The position numbers were made by a program, and so were the translations under genes. The notes below the pieces were generated by a model. It was given only the letters and a program-made list of their open reading frames with translations, searched no databases and was not told the origin of the DNA. This document shows positions 1 to 15,623 of a stretch of DNA of 33,579 nucleotides, in pieces (the stretch's first letter is position 1; each line of letters begins with the position of its first letter). The stretch comes from Mnemiopsis leidyi (Eukaryota > Ctenophora > Tentaculata > Lobata > Bolinopsidae), in the NCBI GenBank assembly GCA_000226015.1, contig JH152863.1:45642-79220 (forward strand). The letters are read 5' to 3'.

Positions 1-255
<255 letters not shown>

Positions 256-521
256 TTTTGCCTGACGTTGTCAGGCCCGCTTCCGACTTGAAAACGGGCC
301 ACAACGTGAGGCCATTTATTTTCGTTGATATGAAATTATGTCATAGTGATGGAACCAAGTATTTCTGTAAACCAACTAGGTAAACAACAGACAGTAATAC
401 AGCATGTCGGCGATTTTATGAACTTGAGGCTGCTAACTAAAATGAGATAAACGCTGTGAGACTGAGTGTCCTAAAAATAACCCAAAATATAAAGTATTAG
501 CTATGGTAGATTTCAACTAAC

Positions 522-7484
<6,963 letters not shown>

Positions 7485-8980
7485 ATCAGCTAAAAATGGC
7501 GAAAAGTTAGCATTCCAATGTGGGTAATAGCTTCAAGAGTGAAAATAGCAAGGCAGTGAACTGTAAATGATTCTGCCACCATTGTCTCATAGGTTTTATT
7601 TAGACAAAAGTAAACAAGTAACAAGAAGAAACCATTATCAGATAATGAGACTACCCAGTACCCGCAGACTATCAGATATTGAAGAAATCTTACAAAACAA
7701 GATCATTCTCTGAACATTGACTAAATATAGGATGAAACTTGACACATGATAGATAAGAATAAAATACAAGCCGTCTGTATGGACAGTTAGCTCCCATTTC
7801 ACGAGTGAATGAGTGATAGTAAGGAAAATAAAATTACCGACTAGATCGAAATCTAATTTTCTGATTTCATTGATAGTGATTATTTGGCTATCCTATGTAC
7901 AGTTTTAAGTTGAAATGAGATGCGTAATGAGTGCATAGGTGGTCAAAAGCAAATGGGAAGCATTTTAGATAACCTTACTTCCATTTCTTAGATAATTAAA
8001 TTTGCCCCCACATCAAATTTTGCAGTACAGGGCACCAACTCAATTATTTTTCCTTACGTCAATATCAGTTGATATATATACCCTCCGTCATCATTCGTCA
8101 TCATGACGAAATCATGACGAAACCCCCCCTTAATGTCAGAGGTAAATTACTATAATGACATTATCACAGTCGGAACCCCCCCCCCCCCAACTTCATGTCA
8201 AAAAAACTTGATTTTTGGTCATTTAATTTGCAGTCATTCTTGGAATTTCATATATTAAGTCAGTGAAAACACGGTATTTTACCAGATTTCTGAATCAGTA
8301 TATTGATTGTAAATTTTCCTTCTGATTTTGTAAAACTCTGATTAATTTTTTTAAAAATCAAAAATCATCAAAAAAGTCCTATAGATCCTAAAAGTTTTTG
8401 ATGACATCATTGGCCAAACCCCCTCTACCCCTCGTTATCAATCGTTATCATTTGGAAACCCCTCCCCCTCTAGGTGATGACATCATATGTAAACGACCCC
8501 TAACAAGAGCTGTGAGAGTCGGGTGTAACAGTTTATGAAAAAATGATTAAATTGACAAGTTCAACAGCAGGGATCAAGTATTCAATTGTCACAGTTATAA
8601 CTGACTCACACAGCACAATGCTGAACGACGTTTCGATAGAACCTTAAAGGGATATGGATGTAATGTGATCAAAAATTCAAAACGAAAAGGGGACTAGGAG
8701 AGCCTCCCACTCAATGCATATGGATAAACTATTCGTAAAATTATTTCATCTTTGTAATCCCAACAACATGACCATTCCAAACAATTATAACACTCAAAGT
8801 TGCATGGGACCAGGGAGTATGTCAGTTGAGAGCCATGCGTTGCAGCTGCTGGTAAACTAAGGGAATCTTACTTGATACTTAAGCCTGAGCTACATAGATA
8901 AATAATTGAATTAATCAATTAATGAGTGAATAAATGAGTAAATTTGTGAAATAAATAAATGATTAAATATATTTAAAAAA
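7485..8980. other. Intergenic region upstream of SPTLC2, no gene seen
   Basis: AT-rich sequence with poly-C tracts (8123-8129 and 13 C at about 8176-8188), repeated GTCATCATGACG and CGTTATCA words around 8090-8460, and an ATGA/AATA-rich stretch near 8890-8970. The SPTLC2 promoter should lie just right of 7484, but no core element stands out. A motif resembling the 10.2-kb dispersed repeat occurs at about 8585-8670. Confidence 0.7.
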
Positions 8981-8999
8981 TACTTAAGATATGAAGACA

Positions 9000-9500
9000 T
9001 GGAACAACTATAAACGGATCCCAAGAGAACAGCCATGATTTGGAGCAACTGGAAGACTTAGAACCGGCTGTCTACACTCTACAGGCGTTTTGTGGTCCCA
9101 GAAGAAGACTCCCTCGGTTCAAACACCCCCTCAGAATCTTTAGTATTCCCAGTTAACCACATGCGTGAGATCCCACAACTGAAGAAGCTCTTGAGAGAAA
9201 CTGAACACATTGACCAGCCAGTTCTTGGGGATACAAGAATTTAAGTGGCTACACGCAACGGAACTTCTATTGGGTACAGGGTCATGAGAAACAGTGCCAT
9301 TGGTAAGGTACCAGAAGGTTCACACACCCAGAAATCCCAGAAATGTACAGGCACGGGCTGTAAATTCTGTAAACATATGGGTATGAGCGGGGATGTTTTT
9401 CACATCAACAAAAGTGAATTAACGGTCTCGAACCGATTCAGTTCCAAGACAGAAAACTGTATAGATATGGCTCAGTGCAAATTATGCAATACTTAATTTT
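9000..9500 (+). mobile_element. Degraded Penelope-like (GIY-YIG-type) retroelement fragment
   Basis: The plus-strand frame at 9245-9496 reads ATRNGTSIGYRVMRNSAIGK, then a Cys/His cluster (CTGTGCKFCKH), then F.I....T.SNRFSSKTENCIDMAQCKLC. This order resembles the linker between the reverse transcriptase and the GIY-YIG nuclease in Penelope-like elements: a basic segment, CxxxCxxC, then a line ending in a Cys pair. Upstream sequence from about 9000 continues the resemblance weakly. The element is fragmentary, and no reverse transcriptase core or nuclease catalytic motif is present. Assignment rests on remembered family patterns. Confidence 0.45.
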
Positions 9501-10190
9501 ACTTAAACAATCGTCTTATGAAGAAAGGGTGGTCAACAATACCGATTGTTTCCTGCAACATACTTCCTTTTCCACTTGGTACAAGTCGAGAAGTCGAGGT
9601 CCTAGTCATGAACTTGATGCAAACTCCTTTACATCTGTTAACTAATTTTCAAAGGACAGTTTGAATCTTGAAGTGAAACACATCATGTGTCACAATGTGG
9701 GGATGGGGTAGAGCCCATGTAAGAGCGAAACTGTTTTAGAGATTTGATTTTTATTAAGGTATGTGCTGAAGAAGTTCAAACTGAAGATTTTAATCTTTGA
9801 AAGACGAACAATCTTCCAAGGGTCAATACCTGATTTTAATCAAACTAACTTAGGTAATTCTGCGTCTGATCATGAAATTTTTAGGACAACATTTTTATTT
9901 CTACTGTGGTTTATCAATAAAATACTTCCTCGTTTCGTGTATTTTTCAAAATTTTGAATGATTCAATTCTCAGGAGTATACTCGAATAAGTCTTTTGAGG
10001 AGGACCTGAGGACGAGATCATGACATGTAACATCTTTATGTAACATCTCGAAACCGGTTGTCTGTTTCTGTGAAAGATTATTCAACTTCATCTGTGTTTC
10101 ATTATTGAAGCTTTTCTTAGATTCCTTTTTTCGTTAATATTTATTGATTAAGGAGTTTCATTCAGTAGCCAAAGACAATGTGTGTGATTT
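9501..10190. other. Intergenic, possible decayed 3' continuation of the retroelement
   Basis: No gene was recognised. The plus-strand open frame at 9763-9957 has no known motif. The region could be the eroded tail of the neighbouring retroelement or unrelated sequence. Confidence 0.5.
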
Positions 10191-11310
10191 TTTAGTTGTC
10201 GCGGTGATACCCGACTCACGCAGCTAAAGCTGAACGAGATCGTTTCGTTAGAACGTTAGACGGATATAATCTCGTCAATTTTTAGACGCCCTTATAGATT
10301 GTTGGTAGTTCAGTAGTTCACAATATTTTATTATTGCAAATATGAGCAAGCAATTAAATATTAGTTATGACATCGCATCACAACATCAAACATATCACAA
10401 ACTTGTCAGACGTTGCCTGACCTGCTGCTGCGAAGTTGCACATCAGCGCGCACCTTGTCAAAGTGTTACCCGACTCGCACGCTGCTCGCTGCTTTCCTGG
10501 CATGGACGTTAAAAAGTATTTGCTCTAACCAAAGCCCTTTTGCGCGCGTCGCGTGCGTTAGCACCTGGTTAGTTGTCGAGGTGTTACCCGACTTGCAGCT
10601 TGCTGCTCTCCTGGCGTTTCGTTAGAATTTAAAGTTCTAGTTACACGGATATCATCTTGTCAACTGGTTGATAAACACGTATATCCTTGTGCAAGCTTAG
10701 CGCGAAATTAGGACGGACGCGCGACGCAAAACACAAAAGCTATGTGCGTCTCGACAGGGCGCGCGCAGCGCGAGCCACAGGGCTATGTTGCCGTAGGAAG
10801 TCAACTGGTTATAGGTGACTTAGACAGACATTATCTCGTCGACATGCACCCTTTCGTCATTCTATTCGCTTTGAATGAGGCCGCTCGGGCAAAGTCAGAC
10901 AACTGCGAAGCGGCAGCCTCCTCCGCTCGAATTTAATTTTGCCTTGGCTAATTGTTGTAGGTTGATAACCTACTGTCGCGGCCATCACGCGCCGTCACGC
11001 ATTTCTGGCCTGGCGACAGGCCAGAAATTTAGAATTTCGAAGAAATTCTAGACGCGCATCGCCCGTTGCCTTGGCTTGGGACCTCGGTCATTGTAGAATG
11101 AGCCGCGCAGCGCTCGCTAGATTTAATTTGCCTGGTGACCTCATATTTTTTGTTTGAGAGGAACGTAGAGAGAGCCGTGCAGCGCCCGATAAAATTTAAT
11201 TTGAAAATGGTGAATGTGGAATGGGCTGCGACGCAAGGCAATCCCAAACGATCGCGATTAATTTGCACCAATCAGGTGGGATTTGATTAATTAACCAAAG
11301 CTCTTTTGTG
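10190..11310. repeat. GC-richer dispersed repeat cluster
   Basis: A motif of the form GTCGCGGTGATACCCGACTC, followed by CTGAACGA and TTTCGTTAGAA, recurs near 10199, 10455 and 10573, and more weakly at 8600. Words such as CTAACCAAAGC-CTTTTG-GCGC (10525 and 11293) and GAGCCG-GCAGCGC (11100 and 11175) also recur. Much of the block matches positions 32400-32860. Base composition and CpG content are clearly higher than in the flanks. Open frames inside it look like chance frames in repeat DNA. Confidence 0.75.
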
Positions 11311-11839
11311 CGCTCGGCGGCTATGAGTAGGGGGTGTTCGAATGCGCTGAAATGGCCTGATTACGCCGCGCACTGTCGGTGCCATGGTTTTTTAGCGGCA
11401 ATTTTTGGCTCGTTCTTAGATTTGCATTCCAACATCCACAACTTTGCCCTACAATATTCAATTGCAATGAGGTGATATAATATTTATTTGTTAGATGAAT
11501 GGCTACAAATATTAGATGATATGGAACAGGTACCACTTTCAGAAAATTTTTTGTAGCTTAAAAACCAANNNNNNNNNNCCAAAAAAAGTATCACAAATTT
11601 GGTACCATAAAAATGCTCTCATTTTACTGATTACAACGGTATATAATTTGATAGGATTCGCGCTAGTCAAATTATTTCGTGCAGGTCCTACTATGAGATC
11701 AGTTTGTATGTTCTCACCAGGACTCCAGTCAACGGGCGATACGCGTCTAGAATTTTTTCTGTCTTCGCCAGGCCAGAAGTCAGAAGTGCGTGAGACTGAA
11801 AGCGCGTGATGGCCGCGACAGTAGGTTATCAACCTACAA
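10955..11839. mobile_element. Putative non-autonomous element with about 110-bp terminal inverted repeats, crossed by a gap
   Basis: Positions 10955-11068 match the reverse complement of 11731-11839. Both start TTGTAGGTTGATAACCTACT, continue through TGTCGCGGCCATCACGCGC, and end in AATTCTAGACGCG and ATCGCCCGTTG, with a few indels. The tip is itself a small palindrome (TAGGTTgatAACCTA). The roughly 660-bp core has no recognisable transposase. No clear target-site duplication is visible. The 10-N gap sits inside, so assembly of two nearby inverted copies is an alternative explanation. Confidence 0.6.
11569..11578. other. Assembly gap (10 N)
   Basis: Ten unknown bases. The sequences on either side both carry A-rich, CCAA-type ends. 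Reading frames that cross the gap are meaningless. Confidence 0.99.
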
Positions 11840-12481
11840 GTCAGTGACGCAACAGTATGCAGTATGCAGTAGTTGCTTCTGATACACATCAAGATCAAAG
11901 ATAATCTCACACAAATCAAAATTATAATAGTTTTACTGTTTACTGTATTCTCACTTTGACAGACCTTCAGTCCTTCAATGCAAATGTTATTGTTATGTCG
12001 GGTATGGAGGATGGAGGATGCACGTGCTGCACAAGACTTAAAGTTTAAAGTTAAGTTTAAAGTTGAAGTTAAGATTCGATTTATTCAATTTTCTGCTCTC
12101 TGCAAATAACAATAGTTTGTTATTGTAGTTATCATAGTAATCTTCTTCAGAGTTACCATTAAACCCGTCCAGCGATAGACCAGGAGAACATTTAATTAAT
12201 ACCACTTGGTCGGATTAAAACCAGCTAACACCTGGTTTTCCGCCTCGCTGGAACTCAGCTCTTATGTCACGAGAACAAAAAGACTGCAGACGGTTTGTGA
12301 CAAAATCGTTGGACCAGATCTCCAGATCTTGTGGCAGCTGCCTCCAGTGCTTTTCATGATTTTGAAATTAACTCGCTTCTTGTGCAGCTGATGATAATTT
12401 CAATCGTTGTGACCACTTATACTCTGTCAAACGGACAGACTCTCAATTCGACTTCAACCCGCTCACTACTGTCACATACAG
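11840..12481. other. Region upstream of the MACPF gene
   Basis: No gene is supported. There are short internal duplications (TTAAAGTTTAAAGTTAAG near 12030-12065 and CAGTATG near 11855). The bases just before the MACPF start (TGTCACATACAG, then ATG) form a plausible splice acceptor, so a 5' UTR exon could lie here. Promoter elements could not be placed. Confidence 0.6.
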
Positions 12482-14062
12482 ATGTTGCTTCTTCTCCTCC
12501 TTCTGGCATCCGTGGAATGTTTCCACAACGACAACATCCAGGGGGTGACGGTGATTAAAGACAGTTTCCCGACAAGCCAGGCCAACGTGGAGTTTGGGAC
12601 CGGCTACAACACCGTCAACCTGGAGAGGACCTACAACAGTGCGGTGGAAGTAACGCGAGGTTTAAACAGAGGAGGGTACATCGAGTGTACTTACAGAATC
12701 AAGCTCTGTAAGTCTCGGGACGAGTTTCTAAATTCCTTCTCGGGGGGAATCTCTGCTTCTGCTAGCTACATGGGGGTCGAGGGATCAACCTCGGTCAAGT
12801 TCCTCACCGAGACAAAGATAACATCTCTAGATTCCATCTTGGTAGCCAGTGTGGATGCTATAACTGACACGGAGATAGCAACAGGAGCAAGACTGAGTGA
12901 GGAAGGAGAGGCCCTGCTTCAGATGGGAGAGTTTGAGCAGTTTGTGGAGCAGTACGGGACACACTACCTCCGCAAGATTATCCTGGGCGGCAGGATGATC
13001 CTGGTCATGAAGTTCTCCAGCACTTCCGTTGAGAAAAAGAAGGAGCTTGACACCAAGTTGGGGGCATCAACAGGAACATTCGGGTCGGAAGTGGAGTTTG
13101 CAGCAAAGATGCACGAGATAAGAGAGTCCAGCTCTCTAGAAATATCTCTTTACGCTAGCGGAAGTAACACGGAACCCCCTAAACCTGACGTGGAAGCCTG
13201 CATACAGTACGCTATAGACTTCGCTAAAAGTGTGCTAGAGTTCCCCACGGTTCGAGAAGTGGAGTATGCAGCAGTCTGGACTATACCAGGAACTCCTGAC
13301 GACTTTAAACGATACCTCTTCCCTCTGCAAGCTAAAACAGATGAGATTGTGGGTATATCCTGCAATCTTCTTGATGTGTACTCGGCACTATCAGACATGC
13401 TGGCACAGCGAGGCAATGATCTCCGCTTTTTCGGAAACGAAGCGTGGGAGAAAGTCAGGGAGCTGCAATACCAGGTTAGATCCTTGAGGACAGATCTTCA
13501 GAACAAATTCAAAATAAGCAGAGTATCGGAGTTTGGAGATCTGATATCTAGATACGGGGGACAAGGAGATAAGATCTGGGCAATAGCGGAGGAGTTGGCT
13601 CAACAGGAGAGAACACTGGACGGTAGTTTCGTGCTGAGAAGTAGTGGAGCTGACAAGTATGTCTCTACTGAGGTTAGCGGGTACCCCAGACTGGACAGCA
13701 GAGCACCTGTAGCCCTCAAATTTAGGGACACTTCCGGTAGAGAAGTCCAGATCGGAACCAGCAGTTCCATCCTGATCCAGTCAGTGAGGACCTCCAACAT
13801 ACTGTGTATGGGGAAGAACAACTGGTACGTGTTTTGGGACAGTGCCAGTAACGCGGGGGACGGTAAGTGCCAGTGGAGACTGGCCCACACCACCGACCAC
13901 AACAAAGTTACCCTGGAGTACGGAGACAAGGTGCTTCTCTACAACAGGTTCTGGCCCAACTATCTGATGGGGGTGAGTGACGATCAGCGGTGGTTGGCGT
14001 GCGTGTTAGACACCGAGGCAGGGGACTACCTGCATCAGTGGGTTCTGGAACGAAGTCAGTGA
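12482..14062 (+). CDS. Secreted MACPF/perforin-like pore-forming protein with C-terminal trefoil-like domain
   Basis: An intact 526-residue open frame without introns. Residues 1-14 are a Leu-rich signal peptide (MLLLLLLLASVECF), so the product should enter the secretory pathway. A MACPF fold is indicated over about 20-290 by the signature YGTHYL (158-163) followed by GG (169-170), preceded by the usual acidic EQFVEQ segment. Proteins of this superfamily oligomerise on membranes and insert beta-hairpins to form pores; roles include immunity, venom, egg defence and development. Residues 296-380 are helical and coiled-coil-like. The last 145 residues are beta-rich with two QWxL ends (464-467 and 519-522), suggesting a beta-trefoil-like, possibly lipid- or glycan-binding module; that is inference. 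It is more GC-rich than its flanks. It converges with domino, 700 bp away. Confidence 0.9.
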   Translation: MLLLLLLLASVECFHNDNIQGVTVIKDSFPTSQANVEFGTGYNTVNLERTYNSAVEVTRGLNRGGYIECTYRIKLCKSRDEFLNSFSGGISASASYMGVEGSTSVKFLTETKITSLDSILVASVDAITDTEIATGARLSEEGEALLQMGEFEQFVEQYGTHYLRKIILGGRMILVMKFSSTSVEKKKELDTKLGASTGTFGSEVEFAAKMHEIRESSSLEISLYASGSNTEPPKPDVEACIQYAIDFAKSVLEFPTVREVEYAAVWTIPGTPDDFKRYLFPLQAKTDEIVGISCNLLDVYSALSDMLAQRGNDLRFFGNEAWEKVRELQYQVRSLRTDLQNKFKISRVSEFGDLISRYGGQGDKIWAIAEELAQQERTLDGSFVLRSSGADKYVSTEVSGYPRLDSRAPVALKFRDTSGREVQIGTSSSILIQSVRTSNILCMGKNNWYVFWDSASNAGDGKCQWRLAHTTDHNKVTLEYGDKVLLYNRFWPNYLMGVSDDQRWLACVLDTEAGDYLHQWVLERSQ

Positions 14063-14762
14063 GGGGTCTATAACTGCTGGTTTAGTGAGGTTCCTCCGAC
14101 CAGTACTGGTGGGTACCGGCTCGAAGATCTAAGGGTGAAAGGTGGCTGAAAAAGATTCGCAGATTTTCTTCTTCGTGATACTGATAATGATGGTGAATTT
14201 AATAATGCTTGTGTTTTACTTGTAAATGTTACAACAAGTGTAGATACTGATACTTGATGTTGTATTATAGTGGTCACCAAGGCTAGATAAAAGTTAGTCG
14301 GAGAAATTTTGTCAAATAATAAGAGTATCGTATCTCACAGGAAATAGTTAACATTTTAAAAGCATATTTCTCTCAATTTTCCATGAGTAAAACATAAATA
14401 GATTTAAAATTTAGCTCACGGATTATACTGAAAAGTGGTAAAATGTGAAAAGTAAGCGGTTAAGTGTATGAGTATTTCATTTGTCACTAAATGGAATAAC
14501 TCGCTTAAACTAGACAATCCGGAATTTGACGTATAACAGTAACAAAATTAAAACAATATTCTAACACGGCTTTTCTAACGATTTGGTCTATTTCAGATCC
14601 CGAAACATTGACAGCTGCAATAAAATACCGACAGATTCACCGCTTATAAGTCTCCTTAGAGAGGAGCGTGTGACATTGTCTCAACATTTTCTCGCGATAA
14701 AAACATTGATGATAAGAGATTAAGCAGACTTTAAAGTCCTGATGCAAAGTAAGGATGTAACC
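14063..14762. other. Intergenic region between convergent MACPF and domino genes
   Basis: AT-rich, holding the 3' untranslated regions of both genes. No further gene, RNA or clear repeat was seen, apart from the candidate AATAAA listed separately. Confidence 0.7.
14619..14624 (+). terminator. Candidate polyadenylation signal for the MACPF gene
   Basis: The first canonical AATAAA found on the plus strand downstream of the MACPF stop codon, about 560 bases after it. It precedes the end of the oppositely oriented domino gene by about 140 bases. The assignment is by position only. Confidence 0.35.
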
Positions 14763-15623
14763 TCAGCCCCGTTTCATTTGCTGCATCACCTGGGGTGGAG
14801 ATTGTAGGCGGTGTGGGGAAGGGGACATGGGGTTGCCATGGTTACCGCCCATACCTCTAACAACCTGAATAGTGAGAAGTATTAGATGTTATTTTAGTAG
14901 CGGCTCACTTTCATTTAAACTTATACGCTTTACTAATCTGCTACACAATCAGGAAATACTTCCACTATAACAACTGTCGATTAAATCTTCAAAGTCTCAA
15001 TTCTTGAAGGAGACCAACCTGATGGGACATAATCCTACTGTGATCGTCCATGACTTGTTGGGGAATCCCTCTTCCCCCCCAGAGCTCGTACTCCTTTAGC
15101 GTTGACGTTACCTCGTATAGGAGCAACATAGGGGCCGCCCTGGGAGGAGAACAGTACAGGCTGTTTCAGTTTCTAGTTGCCAGTTAAAAGTTGCCAGTTA
15201 AAAGTTCTAGTTACCAGTTACTATTTCTAGATAACAGTTTTACTTACTAGTAACCATAACTAGTAAACAGTTTTAGTTACTATTTCTAGAAATTCCCAAT
15301 TAAATTTAAGCTCCCAGTTGATATTAAAATTTAGTCGAGACTAAAAATAAATGAATTTTCTACCAGTAATAAAGGAGTGTGTAATAAAATAACTAACGAA
15401 ATCTTATGATCAACAAGTGAGATACAATTCAAATTTTTGTTTGCTAGTATTAATTGGGAATTTCTAGATTGTACTGAGTACTCACATTTTGTATGTAAGG
15501 TTTAGGGACCATGTTGAGTGGTATCATATTATTGTGGTTGCCATGGTTACCCGGCTGTTGAGGTCTGTATTGTGGTCTCTTCATCTGCTGTACCATTTCT
15601 TCGTTGTTATTCACCATATAGCC
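14763..15623 (-). CDS. dom: domino exons 30-32: low-complexity C-terminus with a one-base phase break
   Basis: Exon 30 (15623-15486) encodes [20 protein letters not shown] onward. Exon 31 (15160-15019) starts [20 protein letters not shown]. Exon 32 (14864-14763) ends [12 protein letters not shown] and a TGA stop at 14763-14765. Exon 31 is 142 nt, one more than phase requires. The frame fits on both sides if the run of seven G (sense strand; seven C at about 15074-15080) were six. As written, the frame meets a TAG near the end of exon 31. A sequencing or assembly error in the homopolymer is the simplest cause; a real allele truncating the last 40-50 residues is possible. Confidence 0.75.

Noticed and set aside
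10413-10936. Plus-strand frames in the 10.4-10.9-kb block
   Set aside because: They lie in the dispersed repeat, differ between copies and carry no recognisable motif.
11516-11919. Frames on both strands across the N gap
   Set aside because: They include unknown bases and repeat DNA; no domain is visible.
15019-15160. Alternative reading of domino exon 31 in the frame [18 protein letters not shown]
   Set aside because: It would need a different acceptor phase from exon 30. The homopolymer explanation keeps all other phases intact.
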